NCBI RefSeq assembly: GCF_022399565.1
Contig: NZ_JAJTUT010000001.1
Coordinates: forward strand, 248,001-312,000
Reading direction: 5' to 3'
DNA: 64,000 nucleotides
DNA from: Flavobacterium algicola
GTDB lineage: Bacteria; Bacteroidota; Bacteroidia; Flavobacteriales; Flavobacteriaceae
How positions within the stretch are numbered: the stretch's first letter is position 1; the number at the start of each line of letters is the position of its first letter. Positions 10,167-19,660 of the stretch are shown here, one piece after another. A program made the translations under genes and the position numbers. Below the pieces are notes generated by a model, which was given only the letters and a program-made list of their open reading frames with translations, ran no database searches and was not told the origin of the DNA.

Positions 10167-10174
10167 CAAAGTTA
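10167..10174 (-). promoter_or_regulatory. -7 element upstream of pepD
   Basis: Minus-strand TAACTTTG fits TAnnTTTG and lies 30 bases before the pepD ATG. Confidence 0.5.
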
Positions 10175-10215
10175 CAAAGTTTAAAAACAACGCTCCCGTT
10201 TGTTCAAGATAATTT

Positions 10216-10343
10216 GGGCGTGCCACTAGTATAAAAAGTGGCTAAAGCTAGTTTGCGCATACAAAGCCCCTTTTTATACTACTGTCGGGCTTTCGGCGCT
10301 ACTGCGGTATCTTGCCTCTATCCCTCACGCGACCCGGCACGCC
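10216..10343. repeat. Bacteroidota interspersed palindromic repeat
   Basis: The 128-bp segment is bounded by inverted ends GGGCGTGCC (10216-10224) and GGCACGCC (10336-10343) and is much more GC-rich than its surroundings. Inside, AGTATAAAAAG (10228-10238) is inverted as CTTTTTATACT (10271-10281), followed by the segments GTCGGGCTTTCGGCGCTACT and TATCCCTCACGC. From memory this layout matches a repeat family scattered between genes in flavobacterial genomes. It encodes nothing and probably moves with help from another element. It sits between divergent pepD and the glycosylase gene. Confidence 0.75.
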
Positions 10344-10440
10344 TAAAACCGAGTCATTATGAGATCGAGTCAATTTCCGTTCAGAAAAAAAAATCAATGG
10401 TGACACACTCATCAAGTAGAACAATTACATGCAGTCTACG

Positions 10441-10448
10441 TATCTTTA
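10441..10448 (+). promoter_or_regulatory. Candidate -7 element for the DNA glycosylase
   Basis: TATCTTTA differs from TAnnTTTG in the last base and lies 30 bases before the glycosylase ATG. It is on the far side of the interspersed repeat. Confidence 0.35.
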
Positions 10449-10478
10449 TCTTTTTAAAGCATTCGAAAAAAAATAACA

Positions 10479-11009
10479 ATGGCACGAAAAAACGACAAAG
10501 AACATAGCGATCAAATGCAACCTACTGCAACAAAATCATCCTTTGCACCCATTTCTAACCCTACTATCGAAATATTGATTTTGGGTTCCTTACCCGGCGA
10601 CAAATCCATCGAACTCAACGAATACTACGGCCATCCGCGCAACCGATTGTGGAAAATATTAGCTACAATTTCCCACCTAGCGATACCTGAAAATTACAAC
10701 GAAAAATTGGCGCTCATAAACCAATTAAAAATCGGACTTTGGGATGTAGCAAATAATGCAAATCGCACTGGGAGCCTCGACAGCGCCATAAAACACGAAG
10801 AGCCCAATGATTTGGATAATTTCATAATTAAGCATCCAAAGCTTAAAATCATAGCCTTCAACGGTAAAACCTCTGAAGCCCTTTTCAATAAATATTTCGA
10901 GAAAAAAAACACAATAACTTATCTCTCTCTACCAAGTACAAGTCCCGCCAATGCGAGGTTTACCTTCGAAAAAATGTGCGAAGCATGGCAAGCTATTTTA
11001 CAGAAATAA
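10479..11009 (+). CDS. Uracil-DNA glycosylase superfamily, hypoxanthine-DNA glycosylase type (family 6)
   Basis: This is a base-excision repair enzyme expected to remove hypoxanthine from DNA. Motif A is LGSLPGDKSIELNEYYGHPRNRLW (GSLPG at 36-40), GLWDV lies near 86-90, and motif B is LPSTSPANA (151-159), the pattern of family-6 enzymes rather than Mug or Ung. The 176-residue length is right. The first 12-20 residues are charged and not conserved, so translation may start at the internal Met13 (10515). It is transcribed alone, divergent from pepD. Confidence 0.88.
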   Translation: MARKNDKEHSDQMQPTATKSSFAPISNPTIEILILGSLPGDKSIELNEYYGHPRNRLWKILATISHLAIPENYNEKLALINQLKIGLWDVANNANRTGSLDSAIKHEEPNDLDNFIIKHPKLKIIAFNGKTSEALFNKYFEKKNTITYLSLPSTSPANARFTFEKMCEAWQAILQK

Positions 11010-11152
11010 TATATTTAAATTGTGAAAATAGATTAATATACCATATAGGTAAGACTAATTTTTTTGATTAAAATAAAAAAAGAGGCACTTTACCACAATC
11101 CTAGACAAAAGAAGCTTTATCTTGTCTATTCTAGATTACAAAATGCTACTAC

Positions 11153-12448
11153 ATGAATAATAAAATACAATTAAAAGATGCTATCTCGATCGGAATTGGG
11201 GGGATGGTTGGTGGGGGGATTTTTGCAATTTTGGGACTTGCTGTATCTTTAGCCCAAGGTGGAACACCTGTTGCGTTTTTACTCGCTGGAATCGTAGCAC
11301 TAATTACTTCCTATAGTTATGTTCATCTATCTAAGACCTACCCGAATAGAGGCGGAACGGTAAAATTTATCAACCAAGGTTTCGGAATTTCAATTTTTAG
11401 TGGTGGTGCAAATAATTTATTATGGGTAAGTTATATTATCATGCTGTCCTTGTACGCTTCGGCATTTGGTTCCTATGCGCCCAACCTATTTCAAATCACT
11501 GCAGATAAAAATATTGACTCACATATTTATGCTAGTCTAATAATTATCGTAGCTACAGCTATTAATTATTATAGCATTAAAGTAGTCGGCAAAATAGAAT
11601 CCTATGCAGTAATCATCAAGCTTATTATTCTTATTGGCTTTATTGGTTTGGGAATTTATGGTCTTAACGGGAATGCTAATATTTCCCAGCTCGCTTTCTC
11701 AAATTGGGAATCTCCTGTGAAACTATTTGCTGGCGGAATGATTATTTTTGTTGCTTATGAGGGTTTTGAGTTAATTGCCAATGCTGCCCCAGACATTATA
11801 GAGCCCGAGAAAAATATTGCCAAAGCCTATTACTATTCGGTAATCTTTGTCATCCTACTTTATATCATCATTGCTATTGTTACTGTGGGCTCACTTCCTT
11901 TTGACAAAATCGCCACTGCCGAAGATTATGTTCTGGCCGAAGCTGCCAAACCTATGTTGGATCAAATTGGTTTTTCTATTATAACCGTTGCTGCATTAAT
12001 TTCTACATTCTCCGCGATCAATGCCTCATTATTAGGCGGTAGTCGCGTGAGTTATGAAATAGCCGAAGATGATGAATTACCGCATCATTTTTTATCAAAA
12101 TTGTGGGGGCAGCCCATAGGTTTACTTATAATGGCTATTGCTACTTTAGTTTTGGTTAACACACTGGATTTAGAAAGTATATCGACAGCAGGGAGCATTG
12201 GTTTTCTATTCATTTTTGGAATCGTTAATTATGTAGGCTACAAACTTTCTGAGGAAGTCAACGGAAATAAAATAATTCCTCTTGCAGGAATGCTACTCTG
12301 TTCATTAGCTCTGGTTATTTTGATCCAGCAACAATTAAGTTCAAATGTTATCGGAATTGTAATTGCTGCATTGATAATTGCATTTTGTTTTATTATCGAA
12401 TGGCTTCATAAACATTATAGCAAGCCTGAAAATGAAATATCTAATTAG
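11153..12448 (+). CDS. APC-family amino acid permease
   Basis: This inner-membrane amino acid transporter belongs to the amino acid-polyamine-organocation superfamily. About 12 hydrophobic segments span 431 residues. TM1 has the broken-helix glycine motif ISIGIGGMVGGGIFAILG (about 11-28), and FAGGMIIFVAYEGFELIANAA around 195 matches TM6 of the family. The substrate cannot be deduced from sequence. No partner gene is linked; the downstream DUF3810 gene begins 69 bases later on the same strand and could be read through. Confidence 0.9.
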   Translation: MNNKIQLKDAISIGIGGMVGGGIFAILGLAVSLAQGGTPVAFLLAGIVALITSYSYVHLSKTYPNRGGTVKFINQGFGISIFSGGANNLLWVSYIIMLSLYASAFGSYAPNLFQITADKNIDSHIYASLIIIVATAINYYSIKVVGKIESYAVIIKLIILIGFIGLGIYGLNGNANISQLAFSNWESPVKLFAGGMIIFVAYEGFELIANAAPDIIEPEKNIAKAYYYSVIFVILLYIIIAIVTVGSLPFDKIATAEDYVLAEAAKPMLDQIGFSIITVAALISTFSAINASLLGGSRVSYEIAEDDELPHHFLSKLWGQPIGLLIMAIATLVLVNTLDLESISTAGSIGFLFIFGIVNYVGYKLSEEVNGNKIIPLAGMLLCSLALVILIQQQLSSNVIGIVIAALIIAFCFIIEWLHKHYSKPENEISN

Positions 12449-12517
12449 CATTTAAATGAGTCAGTCTATAAAACGAGAATCTATTTTAAAATTTCGACTT
12501 AGAAAAAAATAAATAAC

Positions 12518-13600
12518 ATGTTATATTTACATAAAAATCGATTCGTGAAGTCAAAATACCTACTCCCTTTTTTCTTATTCGTACAAATACTTTTCTTAAA
12601 AGTTATCGCCTTTTTTCCAGAGTGGATTGAAATCTATTACAGCAATGGATTGTACCTCTTCATTTCTAAGACAGCACGAATTTCACTTGGGTCTTTGCCT
12701 TTTTCTATTGGTGATTGTTTATATGCTATTTTAATTCTATTTGTATTAAGATGGTTTTATAAAACGAGAATGACATGGAAGCTGTATTGGAAAAAGAATG
12801 TATTGACCGTTTTGAGTTTTCTTTCTGTATTCTATTTTACATTTCATCTCTTATGGGGGCTTAACTATTACCGGGAACCCTTATTCGAAAAAATGAATAT
12901 TTCACGTGATTATTCAGATGCTGACTTATTGGCTTTTACCAAAAAATTAATTTCGAAAACAAACAGCATTCAATATCAAATAACACAAAATGATAGTGTA
13001 AAAGTGACTTTTCCTTATCCGCATGATTCGCTTTTTAGCATGTATAAAAACGGTTACAAAAGTTTAGCTAAGGAGCACCCTTTTTTTAACTATGAACATA
13101 AGAGCATCAAAAAATCGTTATTTAGTCTGCCTCTCACCTACATGGGTTTTAGCGGTTACCTCAACCCTTTCACCAATGAAGCTCAGGTAAACGATCTAAT
13201 GCCACTGTACAATTTACCCGTTGTAATTACGCACGAATCGGCACACCAATTAGGCTATGCGAGCGAAAGCGAATGTAACTTTATTGGATACTTGGCTTGT
13301 GTGAAAAATAATGATATTTATTTCCAATATTCTGGATATAGCTTTGCACTTCGTTACTGTTTAGGGAACTGGAACAGACGCGATGAAAAAACATTTAAAG
13401 CTTTGCTAAAAACAGTTCATCCTGGGATTTTAGAAAACTACCAAGAAAGTCAAGACTTCTGGGAAAGCTATCAAGGTCCCATAGACATTGTTTTTCACGC
13501 TTTTTATGATCAATTCTTAAAAGCAAATCAACAAACAGAAGGAATGGATAGCTATAGTAAGTTTTTAAACTTACTGATTAATTATGATTTAAAAACGTAA
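12518..13600 (+). CDS. DUF3810 membrane protein with HExxH metalloprotease-like motif
   Basis: Three N-terminal transmembrane segments (about 15-33, 65-79 and 95-113) precede an extracytoplasmic or cytoplasmic domain of about 240 residues. That domain has a zinc-peptidase-like signature THESAHQLGYASESECNF, in which His239-Glu240-x-x-His243 would bind zinc and a later Glu could be the third ligand. This is the DUF3810 family, common in Bacteroidota and Firmicutes, with no known substrate. The preceding SLPLTYMGFSGYLNPFTNEAQVN segment is also strongly conserved in my recollection. Protease activity is inferred from the motif only. Confidence 0.88.
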   Translation: MLYLHKNRFVKSKYLLPFFLFVQILFLKVIAFFPEWIEIYYSNGLYLFISKTARISLGSLPFSIGDCLYAILILFVLRWFYKTRMTWKLYWKKNVLTVLSFLSVFYFTFHLLWGLNYYREPLFEKMNISRDYSDADLLAFTKKLISKTNSIQYQITQNDSVKVTFPYPHDSLFSMYKNGYKSLAKEHPFFNYEHKSIKKSLFSLPLTYMGFSGYLNPFTNEAQVNDLMPLYNLPVVITHESAHQLGYASESECNFIGYLACVKNNDIYFQYSGYSFALRYCLGNWNRRDEKTFKALLKTVHPGILENYQESQDFWESYQGPIDIVFHAFYDQFLKANQQTEGMDSYSKFLNLLINYDLKT

Positions 13601-13620
13601 TAAAAGTAAATCTTTAAAAC

Positions 13621-14925
13621 CTAATACTCATCACTGGTAAACGTCACAAAACTTTTCTTTTTGAATGGTCGAATAATTAAGCGACTTTCTCTATCAAAAC
13701 GAATGTAATTATACACCCAATTTAAAAATACAACAGCTTTGTTTTTAAATCCTATTAAAGACAAGAGGTGGACAAACATCCAAACAAACCAAGCAAAAAT
13801 ACCATCGAAATGAAATTTAGGTAAATCTACCACAGCTTTATTGCGGCCAATTGTAGCCATAGAACCTTTATCGTTATATTCAAATGCCTCCATTGGTTTT
13901 TTCGTAATATGACGCATAATATTTTCTCCTAGAACTCTTCCTTGTTGTAAGGCTGGTTGTGCCATCATGGGATGTCCTTGCGGAAAATCTGTAGTTTCCA
14001 TACAGGCAATGTCACCAATTGCAAATAGGTTCTCATAACCTCTTATTTGGTTAAATTCATTCACCCTAATACGGGAAGCACGCTCCATCAATGATTCCAG
14101 TGGTAAACCTTGAACCAAGGCACCTTGAACTCCAGCAGTCCATATCACGGTGGCAGATTCAAATGTCAAGTCTGTATTTGTTGTTACTGTATGTCCATTA
14201 TAATTTTTGACACGTACATTTTTCCAAATAGTAACCCCTAACTCTTTTAAAAATTTCTCTGCAGCAAGAGAAGATTTTTCACTCATAGTATTCAATATAT
14301 GATCTCCACTTTGAATTAAGTTAATTTGCATTTTAGAGATATCTAAGTCGGGATAATCTTTTTGCAAGACAGCTTTTTTCATCTCTGCCAAAGCACCTGC
14401 CAACTCTACCCCCGTTGGTCCACCACCCACTAGAACAAAATTAATAAGGCAATTTCGTTCTGCCTCTACTTTGGTCAATACGGCTTGTTCAAAATTTTCT
14501 AAAACCAAACTACGTATATTAAGCGCTTGCGGAATATTCTTCATTGCCATGCTATTACGCTCCATCTCCTTATTACCAAAATAATTGGTTTTCGCTCCTG
14601 TTGCCATGACCAAATAATCAAATGACAACTCCCCTATTTCGGTAATTACTTTCTGATTTTGGGTATCTATTTCCTGAACATTTGTGAGTCTAAAATAGAA
14701 ATTCTTATATTCCTGAATCACTTTTCGCAATGGATATGCTATAGAACCCGCCTCTAGACCGCCCGTTGCTACTTGGTACAGCAAGGGCTGAAAAGTATGG
14801 TAATTATTTTTATCAATTAGGACGACCTGTACCGCTTGTTTTTTTAATTTCTTGGCTAAAGCTATACCGGCAAAACCGCCACCAATAATGACAATACGGG
14901 GTAAAGTTGAATGAGGTATATTCAT
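13621..14925 (-). CDS. Type II NADH:quinone oxidoreductase (NDH-2-like)
   Basis: This is a flavoprotein that passes electrons from NADH to menaquinone without proton pumping, as a peripheral membrane enzyme. The FAD Rossmann motif GGGFAG lies at 15-20, the NADH-binding motif GGGPTG at about 167-172, and the second FAD contact IGDIACM at about 307-313. The C-terminal 60 residues contain amphipathic or hydrophobic helices (FAWFVWMFVHLLSLIGF) that anchor it to the membrane. The 434-residue length fits. It converges with the DUF3810 gene, with only 20 bases between the stops. Confidence 0.9.
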   Translation of the reverse strand: MNIPHSTLPRIVIIGGGFAGIALAKKLKKQAVQVVLIDKNNYHTFQPLLYQVATGGLEAGSIAYPLRKVIQEYKNFYFRLTNVQEIDTQNQKVITEIGELSFDYLVMATGAKTNYFGNKEMERNSMAMKNIPQALNIRSLVLENFEQAVLTKVEAERNCLINFVLVGGGPTGVELAGALAEMKKAVLQKDYPDLDISKMQINLIQSGDHILNTMSEKSSLAAEKFLKELGVTIWKNVRVKNYNGHTVTTNTDLTFESATVIWTAGVQGALVQGLPLESLMERASRIRVNEFNQIRGYENLFAIGDIACMETTDFPQGHPMMAQPALQQGRVLGENIMRHITKKPMEAFEYNDKGSMATIGRNKAVVDLPKFHFDGIFAWFVWMFVHLLSLIGFKNKAVVFLNWVYNYIRFDRESRLIIRPFKKKSFVTFTSDEY

Positions 14926-15065
14926 ATATTTCTATTTTAAAACAGCATCTACTAGGTTTAAAGTAATTGTCGATTCAACCCCTTAATTTCTGAATACTGT
15001 TAGTATTATTACTTTTTTGCGATATGTAATTTAAAAATCGGACTTAAAATACGTCCGAAAGCATT

Positions 15066-15875
15066 CTAGATATCATATTTACGCAATTTATTTAATCGTT
15101 CTTGTTCCTCAAGATCTTCTATCGAAATAACATTTAAAAAAGATGGATGTTGCTCAATAGCATATTCCACCTTTGCAACAATGTCCTCTATCGATTCATT
15201 ATCATAGTCAATTACAAGAGGTTCTTTAATTATAAAAGACTGAAGTATTCCTTTTTTCTTGATCCTCAAACCTTTTTTATCGAATGATCTCCTAAAACCA
15301 TCGATCACAATTGGCACTACGATAGGTCTGTGTTCTTTTATGATATGAGCTGTCCCTTTTCGAACTGGTTTAAAAGCCTTTGTTGTACCTTGAGGAAATG
15401 TTATCACCCAGCCATCATCAAGTGCCATCTTAATGTTTTCTGTATCATCTGGATTGACATCTTTTTTCTCGCTCACATCAACGCCCTTGGCACGCCAAGT
15501 ACGCTCCACAGAGATAGCACCTGCATAAGCCATCAGCCTTGGAAGTAATCCAGATTGCATTGTTTCTTTGGCAGCAACATAATATATATTTAATTTTGGT
15601 TGCCACAAATAACATACATTCTTTATACTGTCTGTTCGTCCGCTCAAACTAGCATTAAAAACATGGAACATTGCAACCACATCAGCAAAATAAGTCTGAT
15701 GGTTGGATATAAATAGCACATTGGTATCGGGTAAATTTTTAATAAACTCAGAACCTTCTATCTTTAATTCATTAAAACCTCTGTAACGTCGGTGTGTAAT
15801 CGCTCCGAATATGCGAATCAACCATTTTTTTATAAAAAGGATGTGTCCAAAAGGATTTCGTTTCAACAAACCCAT
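15066..15875 (-). CDS. 1-acyl-sn-glycerol-3-phosphate acyltransferase-like protein
   Basis: This PlsC/LPLAT-family enzyme probably transfers an acyl chain to lysophosphatidate or a related acceptor at the inner membrane. The catalytic block is SNHQTYFAD (His59), where the acid residue lies six positions after the His rather than five; I recall this HQTYFAD form from a Bacteroidota subfamily. The second signature FPQGTTK (160-166) binds the acceptor phosphate. The 269-residue length is normal. The exact acceptor (phospholipid or an aminolipid specific to the phylum) is not clear. Confidence 0.85.
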   Translation of the reverse strand: MGLLKRNPFGHILFIKKWLIRIFGAITHRRYRGFNELKIEGSEFIKNLPDTNVLFISNHQTYFADVVAMFHVFNASLSGRTDSIKNVCYLWQPKLNIYYVAAKETMQSGLLPRLMAYAGAISVERTWRAKGVDVSEKKDVNPDDTENIKMALDDGWVITFPQGTTKAFKPVRKGTAHIIKEHRPIVVPIVIDGFRRSFDKKGLRIKKKGILQSFIIKEPLVIDYDNESIEDIVAKVEYAIEQHPSFLNVISIEDLEEQERLNKLRKYDI

Positions 15876-16032
15876 AATTATCTTGATTTTTAAAATATTA
15901 CCTCACAATGTAGTGATTTTTCATCAGCCTACCGTTATATACCGTACCATCTCAAATTACAAAATTTCAATAATATCGGCTCTTCATCTCCGTAATTTTT
16001 ATAATTTGAAGATTGTATATAAACTTGATTAC

Positions 16033-16686
16033 TTACTGACAAGCAGTTACCGTTTTTATAACTTCTTTTAATTCACTTAAAATCATTGCTGTTGCTCCCC
16101 ATACAATTTGTCCATCTATTTCAAATGCAGGTACTTCAATCTCCTTGGCATACGAAGTTGTTAGTTTGACTTTGACCACGATCTCATCACTTAAAAATAC
16201 AGACAGCGGCATCTCAATTACCCTTGTCACCTCGGTAGGATCTGGAACAAACGCAAGTTCTTTGTAGCTGATTCCCAAATATGGATGTACCATAAAATTA
16301 CTTGGTGGGATATAAATTGGCGAAAATTTCTTTTTGATAGTGAGGAATTTGGGATCAATTCCAATCTCTTCATGAGTTTCGCGTAAGGCTGTCTGCGCAA
16401 AATCAATATCTACTTCTTCAAACTTCCCTCCCGGAAAAGCAATTTGCCCCGAATGTACGCCCTCATATACAGGGCGAACAATAAGAACTAAGTGTGTTTC
16501 ATTATCTTTTGGATAAAAAAGCAAAAGTACTGCTGCCGATCTAGGTTGAAGCTTGTCAATATCAATATTCAAAAGTTCATCCATACGTTCTAAAGGAGCC
16601 ATTTTGGAGTGAGCAGCAGTTGCTGGCAAACTTGTAGCAACTATATCTGGAACAATTTCTAAAAAATAGCTGAAATCCATAATCAA
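16033..16686 (-). CDS. Nudix hydrolase, CoA pyrophosphatase type
   Basis: The Nudix box GGKFEEVDIDFAQTALRETHEEIG (about 86-109) is preceded by SGQIAFPGG, the UPF0035/NudL signature for coenzyme A diphosphatases that split CoA into 3',5'-ADP and phosphopantetheine. Catalytic Glu residues of the REx2EE core are intact. The 217-residue length fits NudL. It lies upstream of the acyltransferase on the same strand with a 157-base gap, so cotranscription is possible but not obvious. Confidence 0.9.
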   Translation of the reverse strand: MIMDFSYFLEIVPDIVATSLPATAAHSKMAPLERMDELLNIDIDKLQPRSAAVLLLFYPKDNETHLVLIVRPVYEGVHSGQIAFPGGKFEEVDIDFAQTALRETHEEIGIDPKFLTIKKKFSPIYIPPSNFMVHPYLGISYKELAFVPDPTEVTRVIEMPLSVFLSDEIVVKVKLTTSYAKEIEVPAFEIDGQIVWGATAMILSELKEVIKTVTACQ

Positions 16687-16773
16687 ATCTTATTTTTGCA
16701 ATTCGTAGTAACGATAAATATAGTTTAGAAAACTACAGTTCGCAAATTTTGGTTCATCAAAACGCAGATAGAA

Positions 16774-17208
16774 ATGTACAGTAAAGTAGAGTCACAGAAA
16801 ATAAAAAGAGAGTTTTGGATTAGTTTTGCCGATAAGTACCCGCGAAAATGGGTATTGTACGATACTAAAATTAAAGATTTCTCTTTTAAATTCTTTGTAG
16901 ATAATAAGAAAGCACAAGTTTTAATTGATATTGAGCAGCGAAGCGCCGAGAAACGCACTGCTTTTTTTGATAAAATTGTAGCTTTAAAAAACATCTTAGA
17001 AGAAGAGTTTGTAAAAGATTTAGTTTTTGAAAAGGAATATGTTCTCGAAAGCGGAAAAACTATCAGTCGTATATGGGTTGAGATACAAGGAGTTGGTTTT
17101 AGTAATCGCCATCATTGGGACACTATTTTTGATTTCTTTTTCGAAAAAATGAATGCTTTAGAGTTATTCTACCTAGAATATGATGATTTCATCAAGGATA
17201 TCGACTAA
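16774..17208 (+). CDS. DUF4268 domain protein
   Basis: A 144-residue cytoplasmic protein with KREFWISFADKYPRKWVLYDTKIKDFSFKFFVD and a C-terminal NRHHWDTIFDFFFEKMNALE segment matches DUF4268, a domain often attached to restriction-like or nuclease-like proteins but here standing alone. This short stand-alone form is common in flavobacteria. No function is known. It is divergent from the Nudix gene; a TATTTTTG motif at 16691-16698 could be its -7 element with a leader of about 70 bases. Confidence 0.8.
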   Translation: MYSKVESQKIKREFWISFADKYPRKWVLYDTKIKDFSFKFFVDNKKAQVLIDIEQRSAEKRTAFFDKIVALKNILEEEFVKDLVFEKEYVLESGKTISRIWVEIQGVGFSNRHHWDTIFDFFFEKMNALELFYLEYDDFIKDID

Positions 17209-17417
17209 CTAAATTTGATTTTCTACCTTGATCATTTATAGATTTTTTTCTAAGAATTTCGTCACTAGTAAAAAAATCATGATAAATAAGTTCTATACAT
17301 TATGGACTGAAGCGAATCCTTTCTGTGTAGATCGTTTTAAGATCGAAGACATAGCATAAAGCCCTTACCAAAGTCTGGGAATCAGAACGTCTCACTCTCA
17401 AATCAAAAAATAAATAC

Positions 17418-17834
17418 CTAAGCGTTGAAAATATTGTAAAGAATAATTCGATCACCATAATTGATATACAGTTGTTTTCGATTATTCTGATTTTTTCTAG
17501 TGATGATCGATAGCGTACAGCTTTCTCCATCAATGTTTTTACAAACAAAATTATAGACAATATCAGTTTCATTTTCTTCTATAGGTACAAAAGTGACGAT
17601 ATCATACACTTGTATTATGCGAGAATAAACAACAATCCTTTTTTTATTGGTATCTAAATTTACTACTAGATTTACCAGCTCCAGATTGGACCATGCACCC
17701 CATTTTCCTCTTTCATTTTTCTCTAAAACACTAACTCCAGAAGTTGTGAATTTATAGGATTGGCTATGTAAATTTTGAAATCCAAAACTTAGAAAAAACA
17801 GCAGAAAAATTAATTGAATTGGGGATTTTTTCAT
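17418..17834 (-). CDS. Secreted hypothetical protein
   Basis: A clear signal peptide (MKKSPIQLIFLLFFLSFGF, cleavage likely after NLHSQ near residue 25) leads a 113-residue mature protein rich in beta strands (KRIVVYSRIIQVYDIV, SCTLSIITRK). I recognise no domain. It is located immediately before the secreted subtilase on the same strand, but a gap of 88 bases and opposite order do not prove an operon. It is likely periplasmic or extracellular. Confidence 0.68.
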   Translation of the reverse strand: MKKSPIQLIFLLFFLSFGFQNLHSQSYKFTTSGVSVLEKNERGKWGAWSNLELVNLVVNLDTNKKRIVVYSRIIQVYDIVTFVPIEENETDIVYNFVCKNIDGESCTLSIITRKNQNNRKQLYINYGDRIILYNIFNA

Positions 17835-17922
17835 ATTGATCTTAAAATAGTTGACGATTGTGCAACTCCAGTTGTAATAGCGAAGATATAAAAAGAGACG
17901 TTATTATATTCAATTCAAAAAA

Positions 17923-19548
17923 TTATAGTTTTATAATTTTTCCTGACTTGGAATAGGAATCAAATTCTAATTTATAGAAGTAAGTACCCTTTGTTAGTGA
18001 TAGTAAAGAGACTGATTGATCTGGAACGAGATTATGTTGCTCCAAAACTTTATTCCCTACAGCAGAATAAAAAGCGATAGATCCATCTTTCATAGTATCT
18101 GGAAACGAAATACGAACTAAACTTGTGGATGGATTTGGATACAAATTGACATCCTCGACAATCGCAAATGGATCTGGTAATTGAATTCCTAATGCCAGAT
18201 TAAAATTCGGAATTCCGTATCCATATTCTGGTGTTGGAGTTGTAAATTTATCTGAAGAACCATAAATTAAATCTTTAATCTGCTGATTGGTCTTATTGGG
18301 GAATGCTTGCCAAATACAAGCCACCAAACCTGCAAAAATGGGTCCTGAAAATGAGGTCCCGCTTGCAGATATAATATTTCCGTTCTCATCTGCCAAAACA
18401 TCAGATTGCCCTTGGGCCATTACATCTGGTTTTACACGACCATCAAAAGAAGGTCCAATTGAACTAAAGCTAGATCTTTCTCTTCGGGGCGTTACCGCTC
18501 CTACAGCAATTACAGAAAAAGCATCTGCAGGTGCCCCAATATGAGGTTCTTTTTCAGTCCCTTCGTTGCCAGCTGAAGCAACCACAATCATCCCTCTTGA
18601 AAAGGCAATATTAGCTCCTTTTGAAATAAATGTAGCATCCCCAGTCATGTCAGCATATGTTAAATCATAGTTAGGATTGCTGTGACCACCAAAGTACCCC
18701 AATGAAGTACTTATAATATCTACGCCAAGACTATCTGCTCTTTCTGCAGCTTCAACCCAAAGTGATTGTTCTACTGGACTTTCTTGAGTATTGTCCTCTG
18801 TTACAAAAAGGTAATACGACGCATCTGGTGCAGTACCTACCAGTGCATTTTCTTTATATCCTCCCATGCTGGATAGCACATAAGTACCATGATGATCACC
18901 AATATAATAATTATCCGTTCGTGCGACATAATTATATCCGCCTAAAATTTTGTTATTATCTCTTAATCTTTCAAAAGGTTGAGCAGTATTCACGCCCGGA
19001 AAACCTGCATCCAGAATCGCTATTATTTTTCCTGATCCTGTATAATTTTGTTCGTGCAGTACATGACCATTCAACATCTTGATTTGATTGTCTGAATTTC
19101 CGTAGGCGAAGTTTGCACTCGTGTTTTTGTATTTAGTCTCGTTTTTTAATCTTACAGATTTAGCCGTTTTTGAATTTGCCGTAGGAGTATTTAAAGATTT
19201 ATTTGCAAAATACACCTCTTTTACAAAAGGTAGAATTGTTAGGGCTTTGATTTGATCAAATGATCCTTGAATATGCAAAGCATTTAACCATTTTGACTTA
19301 GCTTTAACTGTGATTCCGTCTGCTGCTTTAATCTGTTTGATAAAGTCTTGATCTATCGGAATGTCTTTATAATCGATGGCGATATTTTGATTTGTACGTC
19401 TAACAATTGCTCTTTGAGATAACATTGTTGTCGGCGCTGCAATATAAGTTAGCTCATTTGATTTCGCATTAAAATATACCCACGCATCTTCTTGAGCAAG
19501 AGCGCTTACTGAAATAAAAAGCAGCATTATAGATATAATATTTCTCAA
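17923..19548 (-). CDS. Subtilisin-like serine protease with type IX secretion sorting tail
   Basis: This is a secreted S8 peptidase. After an 19-residue signal peptide (ending SALAQ) comes a propeptide region, then the catalytic triad Asp180 (IIAILDAGF), His220 (GDHHGTYV) and Ser400 (SASGTSFSGP), with the oxyanion Asn in SAGNEG near 329. The last 80 residues (VEDVNLYPNPSTSLVRISF to SGKIIKL) form a type A T9SS C-terminal sorting domain, so it should cross the outer membrane by the type IX system used by gliding Bacteroidota. The 541-residue length is typical. It is probably a nutritional or housekeeping extracellular protease. Confidence 0.94.
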   Translation of the reverse strand: MRNIISIMLLFISVSALAQEDAWVYFNAKSNELTYIAAPTTMLSQRAIVRRTNQNIAIDYKDIPIDQDFIKQIKAADGITVKAKSKWLNALHIQGSFDQIKALTILPFVKEVYFANKSLNTPTANSKTAKSVRLKNETKYKNTSANFAYGNSDNQIKMLNGHVLHEQNYTGSGKIIAILDAGFPGVNTAQPFERLRDNNKILGGYNYVARTDNYYIGDHHGTYVLSSMGGYKENALVGTAPDASYYLFVTEDNTQESPVEQSLWVEAAERADSLGVDIISTSLGYFGGHSNPNYDLTYADMTGDATFISKGANIAFSRGMIVVASAGNEGTEKEPHIGAPADAFSVIAVGAVTPRRERSSFSSIGPSFDGRVKPDVMAQGQSDVLADENGNIISASGTSFSGPIFAGLVACIWQAFPNKTNQQIKDLIYGSSDKFTTPTPEYGYGIPNFNLALGIQLPDPFAIVEDVNLYPNPSTSLVRISFPDTMKDGSIAFYSAVGNKVLEQHNLVPDQSVSLLSLTKGTYFYKLEFDSYSKSGKIIKL

Positions 19549-19573
19549 TTTGAAAAAAAATAAAGTGTACTGC

Positions 19574-19581
19574 CAAATATA
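19574..19581 (-). promoter_or_regulatory. -7 element upstream of the subtilase
   Basis: Minus-strand TATATTTG fits TAnnTTTG and lies 25 bases before the start codon. Confidence 0.5.
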
Positions 19582-19660
19582 ACAAATAAACCCTAATTTT
19601 CTACTTTTTAATAAGCAATGTAAAAATAATAATATATATTTTTTAAGATACTGTAAATTT

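Noticed and set aside
10238..10507. 89-codon frame over the interspersed repeat and glycosylase start
   Set aside because: It spans the repeat and has no family-like sequence; the repeat explains it.
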